Both the position numbers and the translations under genes were made by a program. Source: Chrysochromulina tobinii (taxonomy: Eukaryota; Haptophyta; Prymnesiales; Chrysochromulinaceae). Taken from it: 21,052 nt of DNA. The notes beneath the pieces were generated by a model. That model was not told the DNA's origin, did no database searches, and saw nothing but the letters and a program-made list of their open reading frames with translations. The DNA is taken from assembly GCA_001275005.1 (NCBI GenBank), contig JWZX01001588.1:1-21052 (forward strand), in the 5' to 3' direction. Of the stretch, positions 7,672 through 14,442 are shown in pieces (the first letter of the stretch is position 1; every line of letters starts with the position of its first letter).

Positions 7672-10600
7672 ATGCACGCAGTCATGATGGCGCCGCGGAC
7701 AGGCTGGCAGGTCGAACGCCAAGGCCGCAAGCGCTACCCTAGCCCACGGGACTATGCGCAGGAGCTCCAGCCGGGCGGTCAGCCAACGGCGTTCGCACCA
7801 CCCAAATGCTCGGCACCAGGGCGGGTTGGCTGCGATGTGATGCTTCCCAAACCGGCCCGTGCCAAGCCTGCACCAGGAGTTCGAGCTGCGCTCTTGCCAC
7901 CGGCATGCTCGCTGTCCTCCGAGCTGGGGTGCCTGCGCCTCCCCAAGCCGTCGGCGAGGAAAAGGAACGAGCTGCTGGGTAGTGACGAAGCAGTGCTGCA
8001 GTTTGTGGGTAGAAGGCAGGTGCTGCTGCCCGGCGGCGACGCGCCCACGAGCTCGATCGCGGCGGCGGACGTGGACGGCGATGGCGACCTCGACGTTCTG
8101 CTTGGCAACGACGGCAGCCCTAGCCGAGTGCTGCTCAACGCGGGCGACGGAACATTCCCGACGAGCATCGAGCTGCCCGGCGGCAGCACGTCCACGTTGT
8201 CGATCGCGGCAGCGGACGTGGACGGCGACGGCGACCTCGACGTGTTGCTTGGGAACGACGGTCGTCCCAGCCGAGTGCTGCTCAACGCGGGCGACGGAAC
8301 ATTCCCGACGAGCATCGAGCTGCCCGGCGGCAGCACGTCCACGTTGTCGTTCGCGGCGGCAGACGTGGACGGCGATGGCGACCTCGACCTGCTGCTTGGG
8401 AACGACGGCGAATCCCAAGTGCTGCTCAACGCTGGCGACGGAACATTCCCGACGAGCATCGAGCTGCCCGGCGGCAGCGCGTACACGAGGTCGATCGCGG
8501 CAGCGGACGTGGACGCCGACGGCGACCTCGACCTGCTGCTTGGGAACAACGGCAGTCCCAGCCGAGTGCTGCTCAACGCGGGCGACGGCACGTTCCCGAC
8601 GAGCATGGAGCTGCCCGGCGGCAGCGCGTCCACGTTGTCGATCGCGGCGGCGGACGTTGACGGTGATGGCGACCTCGACGTGCTGCTTGGCAACTATGGC
8701 GGTTCCAGCCGAGTGCTGCTCAACGCGGGCGACGGCACGTTCCCGACGAGCATCGAGCTGCCCGGCGGCAGCGCGTCAACGTTGTCGGTCGCGGCGGCGG
8801 ACGTGGACGGCGATGGCGACCTCGACGTGCTGCTGGGGAACTATGGCGGTTCCAGCCGAGTGCTGCTCAACGCGGGCGACGGCACGTTCCCGACGAGCAT
8901 CGAGCTGCCCGGCAGCGGCGCGCCCACGTGCTCGATCGCGGCGGCGGACGTGGACGGCGATGGCGACCTCGACGTGCTGCTGGGGAACTATGGCAGTTCC
9001 AGCCGAGTGCTGCTTATCGCTGTCGATGGCACATTCCCGACGAGCATCGAGCTGCCCGGCGGCGGTGCGTCCACGAGGTCGATCGCGGCGGCGGACGTGG
9101 ACGCCGACGGCGACCTCGACCTGCTGCTTGGCAACTATGGCAGTTCCCGAGTGCTGCTCAACGCGGGCGACGGCACGTTCCCGACGAGCATCGAGCTGCC
9201 CGGCGGCAGCGCGTCCACGTTGTCGATCGCGGCAGCCGACGTGGACGGTGATGGCGACCTCGACGTGCTGCTTGGCAACTATGGCAGTTCCCGAGTGCTG
9301 CTCAACGCGGGCGACGGCACGTTCCCGACGAGCATCGAGCTGCCCGGCGGCAGCGCGTACACGAGGTCGATCGCGGCGGCGGACGTGGACGGCGACGGCG
9401 ACCTCGACGTGCTGCTTGGGAACACCGACAGTCCCAGCCGAGTGCTGCTCAACGCGGGCGATGGAACGTTCCCGACGAGCATCGAGCTGCCCGGCAGCGG
9501 CGCGTCCACGTGGTCGATCGCGGCGGCGGACGTGGACGGCGATGGCGACCTTGACGTGCTGCTTGGCAACTATGGCGGTTCCAGCCGAGTGCTGCTCAAC
9601 GCGGGCGACGGCACGTTCCCGACGAGCATCGAGCTGCCCGGCGGCGGCGCGTCCACGAGCTCGATCGCGGCGGCGGACGTGGACGGCGATGGCGACCTCG
9701 ACGTGCTGCTTGGGAACACCGACAGTCCTAGCCGAGTGCTGCTCAACACGGGCGATGGCACGTTCCCGACGAGCATCGAGCTGCCCGGCGGCAGCGCGTA
9801 CACGAGGTCGATCGCGGCGGCGGACGTGGACGGCGACGGCGACCTCGACGTGTTGCTTGGGAACTATGGCAGTTCCAGCCGAGTGCTGCTCAACGCGGGC
9901 GACGGCACATTCCCGACGAGCATCGAGCTGCCCGGCGGCAGCGCGTCCACGTGGTCGATCGCGGCAGCGGACGTGGACGGCGACGGCGACCTCGATGTGC
10001 TGCTTGGGAACAACGATAGCCCTAGCCGATTGCTGCCCTTTATTAGGTGCTCTCAGCCTGGCACTGCACGCAGCCTCTTTGGCAACGGATGCGTCCGTTG
10101 CCCCGCTCCTTCCTCACGTCGCGATGACCATTTCGATATCTGCTACGAGTGCGATGAGCATACGGAGCTCAATTTCCACGGCGAATGCTCCCCTTGCAAG
10201 CCCGGCTACGATCGCTCCGTGGGAGGCGCCGAGTGCACTGCCTGCCCGCGTGGCAAGCGCCAAGGCGAGGCTGGCACGTTCTGTGTCGACTGCTCCCCGG
10301 GCACGTACGCTCCGTCTGACGGTCTTTTTGGGCCCGCGTGCTTGCCTTGCGTGCAGGGCAGCTTTTGCCCGCCAGGCGCCGCGGCACCAGTGCCGTGCCA
10401 CGAGGGCAACTCGAGCGCGACCGACCTCGTGCGCGATGAGCAGTGCCCGCACGCGCCGCTGCCGTTGCCGCCGCATGCGCCGCCGCTCTCACGGCCGTCA
10501 CCACCTGCTGCGCTGAGTGCATCTGCGCGTGGCATGGTGATACAACCCCAGGAGGTGGTAGCTCTCGCCTCCATGGTTGCACTTTTCGCAGCGCTTCTCG

Positions 10601-12018
10601 TGGCGCTTCTCGTGGCGCTTCTCGTGCGATGGACGCGGTGGTGTCGCAAGCACAGACAGTTGCAATCCCATAAGCTGCTTGAGAAGAATGACATGTCCAT
10701 GCAAGTGCTTTCGCCCCGTCCTTCGAGTGGTTCGGGTGGAATCCACGTCGCGGCAGTGCCCTCTGAGCGTTCCGACGAGCTTTCGCAGCTCGAGGTGGTG
10801 GACTTCTCGACGCTTACGATGGGCAGGCGGATCGGCCAAGGCGGCTTCGCGACCGTCTGGATTGCGCGGTGGCAGGGCAATGACCTCGCTATCAAGGTGC
10901 TCAACGTGGAGAATGAGAACGTCAAAACGTCGACCGCTCATCAGGAGGTGGCCATGCTCCAGGAGGTAGCCATCCTGCGTCGCCTGCGCCACCCGTGCAT
11001 CTGCCATCTCTTCGGCTACATTCAGGTCGACCATCGGCCCGCGCTCGTCCTCGAGTACATGGCCGGCGGCTCTCTCGCCGCATACCTCTTCAACCCAAGG
11101 TCGTCCCCCGACGGCGTCCAGGCCGGCGTCTCTTCCCTCTTGAGCGGGGCGCGCTTCTACCGTAACCTCATCCGTACCCTCAACGCCGCCTCAGCGCCGA
11201 TCGCACCGCAAGCGTCGCACGGTCGCCAGCTGATGGAGCCGCCGCCACAACCACAGCCGGCCAGCGTGCTCCCGTGCGACAAGAAGATTCGCTTCGGCGT
11301 GCAGCTGGCGAGCGGGCTGTGCTTCCTCCACTCGCACGGCATCCTGCACTCCGACGTCAAGACGGATAATGCACTGCTCGACGTGAGCCACACGGTTTGC
11401 AAGCTCTCCGACTTTGGTTTGGCGAGCCTCAGCGTAAACTACGCGCGGGATCGAAACAAGGAGTACAAGGCCACAGTGGGAGGCACACTGCGTTATCTTG
11501 CGCCCGAGAGGGTGGCAGAGGCGTCGCGACGTAACGCGCGCGAGAACCCCGATCGTGGCGATGGGAGTGGCGGCATCAGCGGAAGCCTCAGCCTGGGCCG
11601 CGCGCTCGTCAACTTCGAAGATCGTGGGGATGTCTACGCCTTTGCACTCTTGCTCTGGGAGCTCACGCATCAATGCCGCTCTTTGGAGGGGATGACAGGG
11701 CTAGAAGCCTGCCTCAGCGCCTGTCGGGGGGATCGGCCACCGATCGCGCTGCCCCCGAATTACGATGCGATCGCAGCCCTCATACGTGAGTGTTGGGCGC
11801 AGCGCCCAGAGGAGCGCCCGAACATGAGCACGGTGCTCGAAAGGCTCGAAATGTGCATGCGAGCACTCATGGCGTCACATTTGCTTGATGCTTTCATTGA
11901 CGGCGAGAGCACGGCCAAGATCGCTGGCCACGACTATTTTCCTTTTGTACCCGCTGATGTCGAGCATACCGACAGCCAAGCGCCGTTCCGGGCGATCGAT
12001 TTGAGCACGCCGTCCTGA
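7672..12018 (+). CDS. Receptor-like protein kinase with FG-GAP/VCBS repeat ectodomain
   Basis: About 1448 residues from ATG 7672 (GC-rich coding texture begins here; ATG 7684 or 7687 also possible). Order: basic leader; 14 FG-GAP/VCBS repeats (about residues 117-791), each with the calcium-loop motif DVDGDGDLD or DVDADGDLD; a Cys-rich stretch (793-925) with CxxC pairs like GCC2/GCC3 or TNFR/EGF-type modules; Pro-rich linker; one membrane span (~962-986); and a kinase domain from about 1045 to 1405. Kinase motifs: GQGGFATV (1055 on), AIK with Lys1075, HSDVKTDNALL with Asp1228, DFG at 1247, APE, and DVYAFALLLWEL typical of TKL kinases. HRD is replaced by HSD, a non-RD arrangement. Two inserts lie between strand 5 and helix E and after the APE motif. 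It probably senses an extracellular ligand or wall polymer. No signal peptide is seen, so the true 5' end is uncertain. Confidence 0.85.
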   Translation: MHAVMMAPRTGWQVERQGRKRYPSPRDYAQELQPGGQPTAFAPPKCSAPGRVGCDVMLPKPARAKPAPGVRAALLPPACSLSSELGCLRLPKPSARKRNELLGSDEAVLQFVGRRQVLLPGGDAPTSSIAAADVDGDGDLDVLLGNDGSPSRVLLNAGDGTFPTSIELPGGSTSTLSIAAADVDGDGDLDVLLGNDGRPSRVLLNAGDGTFPTSIELPGGSTSTLSFAAADVDGDGDLDLLLGNDGESQVLLNAGDGTFPTSIELPGGSAYTRSIAAADVDADGDLDLLLGNNGSPSRVLLNAGDGTFPTSMELPGGSASTLSIAAADVDGDGDLDVLLGNYGGSSRVLLNAGDGTFPTSIELPGGSASTLSVAAADVDGDGDLDVLLGNYGGSSRVLLNAGDGTFPTSIELPGSGAPTCSIAAADVDGDGDLDVLLGNYGSSSRVLLIAVDGTFPTSIELPGGGASTRSIAAADVDADGDLDLLLGNYGSSRVLLNAGDGTFPTSIELPGGSASTLSIAAADVDGDGDLDVLLGNYGSSRVLLNAGDGTFPTSIELPGGSAYTRSIAAADVDGDGDLDVLLGNTDSPSRVLLNAGDGTFPTSIELPGSGASTWSIAAADVDGDGDLDVLLGNYGGSSRVLLNAGDGTFPTSIELPGGGASTSSIAAADVDGDGDLDVLLGNTDSPSRVLLNTGDGTFPTSIELPGGSAYTRSIAAADVDGDGDLDVLLGNYGSSSRVLLNAGDGTFPTSIELPGGSASTWSIAAADVDGDGDLDVLLGNNDSPSRLLPFIRCSQPGTARSLFGNGCVRCPAPSSRRDDHFDICYECDEHTELNFHGECSPCKPGYDRSVGGAECTACPRGKRQGEAGTFCVDCSPGTYAPSDGLFGPACLPCVQGSFCPPGAAAPVPCHEGNSSATDLVRDEQCPHAPLPLPPHAPPLSRPSPPAALSASARGMVIQPQEVVALASMVALFAALLVALLVALLVRWTRWCRKHRQLQSHKLLEKNDMSMQVLSPRPSSGSGGIHVAAVPSERSDELSQLEVVDFSTLTMGRRIGQGGFATVWIARWQGNDLAIKVLNVENENVKTSTAHQEVAMLQEVAILRRLRHPCICHLFGYIQVDHRPALVLEYMAGGSLAAYLFNPRSSPDGVQAGVSSLLSGARFYRNLIRTLNAASAPIAPQASHGRQLMEPPPQPQPASVLPCDKKIRFGVQLASGLCFLHSHGILHSDVKTDNALLDVSHTVCKLSDFGLASLSVNYARDRNKEYKATVGGTLRYLAPERVAEASRRNARENPDRGDGSGGISGSLSLGRALVNFEDRGDVYAFALLLWELTHQCRSLEGMTGLEACLSACRGDRPPIALPPNYDAIAALIRECWAQRPEERPNMSTVLERLEMCMRALMASHLLDAFIDGESTAKIAGHDYFPFVPADVEHTDSQAPFRAIDLSTPS
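8020..10045 (+). repeat. 14-copy ~147-bp coding tandem repeat (FG-GAP units)
   Basis: Each unit is 48-49 codons: VLLNAGDGTFPTSIELPGG, a variable four- or five-residue segment, SIAAADVDGDGDLDVLLGN, then a short variable segment. Fourteen DVD(G/A)DGDLD motifs were counted. Units are nearly identical at the DNA level as well as in protein, so they were copied or homogenised recently. Variation is concentrated in two short windows per unit. Fourteen blades would make two seven-bladed propellers (inference). Confidence 0.95.
10598..10629 (+). repeat. 12-bp triplicate inside the membrane-span codons
   Basis: CTTCTCGTGGCG is repeated in tandem (third copy partial) and encodes LLVALLVALLV, the core of the kinase membrane helix. 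The span has apparently been built or lengthened by slippage. Confidence 0.8.
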
Positions 12019-12107
12019 ACGATGTGCACGAACACGTGCCCAGTGAAGCGCCGTACTGGGCGCTTGCGGATGCGGATGTGCATGAGCATGCAAGAGAGGG
12101 CGCATGA

Positions 12108-12152
12108 GGGGGGGGAGCGGGGGGATTTCTGGGGAGCACGGGGATCACGGGG
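12108..12152 (+). other. G-quadruplex candidate in the kinase 3' region
   Basis: At least five runs of four or more G (a run of nine near 12108-12115, then about six, then three runs of four) are separated by linkers of 3-7 bases on the plus strand, about 100 bases after the kinase stop. On the transcript this could fold as an RNA G-quadruplex in the 3' untranslated region. Confidence 0.6.
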
Positions 12153-12344
12153 ATAGAGGCCTGCCGCAGCGCCGTCATGGGTCAATCCGCCCACGCCTGA
12201 CACCTCGACCGTGGCCCATCGCAACTTCTGTTTGCGACGCAATGTATGAGCGGCGCAGTTGTCAGAACAAAAGCTCTTGCAGATCAAAGCCACAGCCGCT
12301 TCAGAGCCACAGCCTTACAGTGCCTCGTCGGATGCGCCTTCTCC

Positions 12345-12407
12345 GATACAATGGATACAATGGATACAATGGATACAATAAATGCAATGGATACAATGGA
12401 TACAATC
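12345..12407. repeat. 9-bp minisatellite, seven units of GATACAATG
   Basis: Seven head-to-tail 9-base units. Four are exact or differ only at the last base, and one reads AATGCAATG. Because 9 is a multiple of 3 the array is open in several frames, but no surrounding coding signal exists. Confidence 0.95.
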
Positions 12408-12676
12408 GGACCACGCGGGTGGCATTCTGGCGCGATCGGCTTGTGTGAAGGATGTCTCAGCACTGACGTCCTGTTTCGTTAATGGTAATGACGCGTGTGT
12501 ACCCTGGAAATGTGGAAAAGCTGGAATGCTATCTCTAGTATCGGGGTATTGTGGTGTCGTGTCGTCCTTCGTGACTTGCTGACTTGTGAGTTGTGTAGAT
12601 ACCTGTCTGTGACGAGTCGCGGATGCGAAAAGGCGCGAAAGTGAAGCGCAAGCGGCTGTGGGCCTGTGCCGGCCGG

Positions 12677-12695
12677 CCTAACCCTAAGCCCTAAC
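12677..12695. repeat. Short telomere-like CCCTAA stretch
   Basis: CCTAACCCTAAGCCCTAAC reads as three near-consecutive CCCTAA units with one extra G (TTAGGG on the minus strand). It is too short to be a telomere; it may be an interstitial relic or a telo-box-like regulatory word. Confidence 0.5.
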
Positions 12696-12784
12696 TGTTC
12701 ACGTTCCGACGTTGTCTGAAGCGAACCGCGTTCGATTCTTCGAACAGTCGTCGAAGGCCCGAGCGACTTTATGGTCAATGGTGC

Positions 12785-13046
12785 TATAAGAGAACAGAGC
12801 ATCGACCATCGTATGTTCCGTTCGTATCTTCCCGATCGGGCCGTACGGGGGGGATCGGCGCCGCGCGGGCGCCGACCCGGGACCCGCTCAAACGTCGTAT
12901 AATCTATACGATGCGTATCGCGCCGCGACCGCGCGACCATGCGCGCGACCCACGCGCGCCGGTCCGATCGTGTTGGCATGTGACGCAAGCGCGTACGAAC
13001 CCGGGCAAATCCCGGCTATAACGGACGCGAGCCGTTCGCGTTTTTT
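12785..13046 (+). ncRNA. Possible Pol III-type small RNA locus
   Basis: A TATA-like CTATAAG lies at 12784-12790. Downstream are stems TCGGCGCC/GGCGCCGA (12855-12862/12868-12875), CCGGG/CCCGG (13001-13005/13011-13015) and CGCGA/TCGCG (13026-13030/13036-13040), the last followed at once by six T (13041-13046), as at a Pol III terminator. The CCGGG stem has a tRNA T-arm look, and GTCCG (12962-12966) could pair with CGGAC (13022-13026), but spacing (about 65 nt) and the other arms do not fit a functional tRNA. The family was not recognised. Confidence 0.22.
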
Positions 13047-13399
13047 ATTTGTTGACCCCGCCCTATACACAGTCAAGGTGCGCATCAACAATAACTGTTT
13101 ATTGCAGGGCATGCCCACACGCCACAGATACAAATCATGCGTATGGTCTATGCTGTATGCATTACGTATGCATTACGTGTTTCGTGTTCCGTGCTCGGGC
13201 GTCGGGGCTACGTCGGGGCCGTGTGGGATGTGGCCTCGCATCCGTCAGCGACTCACGTCGTGTATTTTTGCGCGTGTGCGTGATGCCCCGCCCGAACGGC
13301 AGGGTCAACGCGACGAGCCTAGTTCTGCTCTTCGTCTCCAAAAGGTTCTTCGACGGCTCGCGCTCCCCACGAAGCCACTCGCGTCGAGATCCATGCATC

Positions 13400-14260
13400 T
13401 CACAGAACAGAGCATGCAGAGGATTTTGCAGCAGCTGCCTTGACATCCTCCTCTTTCGCCAACTTTTCAAGCGCAACCCAGTCCACGTCTGCCATGGATT
13501 CCTTCCACGACGCGAGGGCGATCTTGAACTCCTCGGTATCGATCGATCCTGAGTGATCCGAGTCCGCAGCCGAAAAGACTGCATCCACGTCTCCCATGTC
13601 CACCTTTCAAAAAAAGAGCGGGAGGATTCGGCGAGTCAGCGGGGCAAGATGTGGGCGGGGCATGAACGCGCGCTTACGACCCGGCGACTCCCATCCCCAT
13701 GGATAACCTTTACCCCGCAGAGGCTCAATAGGGGACGGCGGCGGGGACTGTTGAGCGCAGGGACAGCAGCGCGGGGCGGCAGCGCAGCGCGCGTTCCGCA
13801 CCTCGTTCTCCGGGACGCCCTTGATCATCTTCGCGCACAGTTTGAGGATAGGTAGCATCTCTTGCTTGCTGATCGTGCCGTCGCCGTCCGTGTCGAACCT
13901 GTTAAAGATGCTCTCCCTTGCAGTTGCTGCTGCCGCCATCTCCTTCAGGTACGCAGCATACTTCCGGGTCACCCGACTGATGTTTTCCTTGGTGATGCCT
14001 CCTTGCGACTCGCAGGATTTTATCAACTTATCGATGACATCTCCGTTGATGGCATCGGCGTACGATGCAAAGACGGCCTTGAGCAGAGCTGTAAACTCCT
14101 CTTTGTCGAGGACTCCGCTGCCGTCCTTGTCATATTCTGTCATGTACCTATCGACTTGCTGCTGCTGCTCCTCTTCCTTTTTCCTCTTACACTCCTCCTG
14201 CTGTTGCCTGCGTTTGGCCTTGATTGCCTTGGCATGATGGCCGCCCCCCCGAGGCGGCAT
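13400..14260 (-). CDS. EF-hand calcium-binding protein with CaaX carboxy terminus (two exons)
   Basis: join(13400..13603, 13802..14260) on the minus strand gives 220 residues from ATG 14260. A basic, Lys/Arg/Gln-rich amino end (11-35) leads into canonical EF loops DKDGSGVLDKEE (44-55), DTDGDGTISKQE (123-134) and DSDHSGSIDTEE (167-178). A degenerate fourth hand lies around 76-97 (ESQGGITKENI). The protein ends SSACSVL, so Cys217 heads a CSVL CaaX box; terminal Leu favours geranylgeranylation. Polybasic stretch plus prenyl group suggests membrane attachment. Calmodulin/centrin-like sensors are the nearest general class; no named orthologue is claimed. The reading frame upstream of 14260 has only a TTG start. 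It shares a 182-bp intergenic region with the divergent Tudor-like/IQ gene. Confidence 0.85.
13604..13801 (-). other. Intron of the EF-hand gene (198 nt, phase 0)
   Basis: Donor GAG|GTGCGG at 13802/13801 and acceptor TTTTTTTGAAAG|GTGGAC at 13604/13603. The join reads PENE-VDMGDVD and restores the last EF hand. The length is divisible by three, but retention meets a TGA at 13609-13607, just before the acceptor. The retained frame is Pro/Arg-rich with no domain. Confidence 0.85.
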
Positions 14261-14442
14261 GCCACGAAATGGAGGCAGAGAACGCAGAAGTCCGCTGGTA
14301 AACTGCAAGCAACCGCGCGGACGTTTCCGTTTTCAGAACCCGCTGCGCCACCATATGTACTGAGAGTTGTGTGGGGGTTTATAACCACCTCCCACGTGTC
14401 AATTGTATTTTCCCATCTGAATCTTTGCGGAATTTGAAATTC
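14261..14442. promoter_or_regulatory. Shared 182-bp divergent intergenic region
   Basis: It separates the EF-hand ATG (14260, minus) from the Tudor-like protein ATG (14443, plus). Right-hand bases 14360-14440 are AT-richer. A bidirectional promoter is inferred; no motif was recognised. Confidence 0.45.

Larger units (their letters stand above)
12019..13399. other. Gene-free convergent region between kinase and EF-hand genes
   Basis: About 1.4 kb between two convergent genes. No protein domain is recognisable in any frame. It contains a G-rich run, a 9-bp minisatellite, a telomere-like stretch and a hairpin/T-run segment, listed separately. Near 13150 GTATGCATTAC occurs twice in tandem. CG-rich words such as TACG and TCGCG dominate 12760-13050, unlike the codon-structured flanks. 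Confidence 0.5.

Noticed and set aside
7859-10516. 885-residue open frame overlapping the receptor kinase in another plus frame
   Set aside because: It is a by-product of the 147-bp GC-rich repeats, whose periodic sequence lacks stops in this frame too. The product is an Arg/Cys/Ser-rich repeat with no domain, while the kinase frame has recognisable motifs throughout.
12715-12745. GTTCGATTC, a B-box-like word
   Set aside because: The flanking bases do not form a T stem and no A box or cloverleaf could be drawn.
12479-12988. 169-residue minus-strand frame in the gene-free gap
   Set aside because: Low similarity to any known domain, non-coding texture, and it crosses the telomere-like stretch and hairpins.
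12962-13026. Possible tRNA
   Set aside because: A T-arm-like hairpin and a partly pairing acceptor end exist, but the element is about 65 nt with no proper anticodon or D arm.
13607-13801. Read-through carboxy end of the EF-hand first exon
   Set aside because: The Pro/Arg-rich sequence is explained as a retained intron. Splicing restores the final EF hand and the CaaX end.
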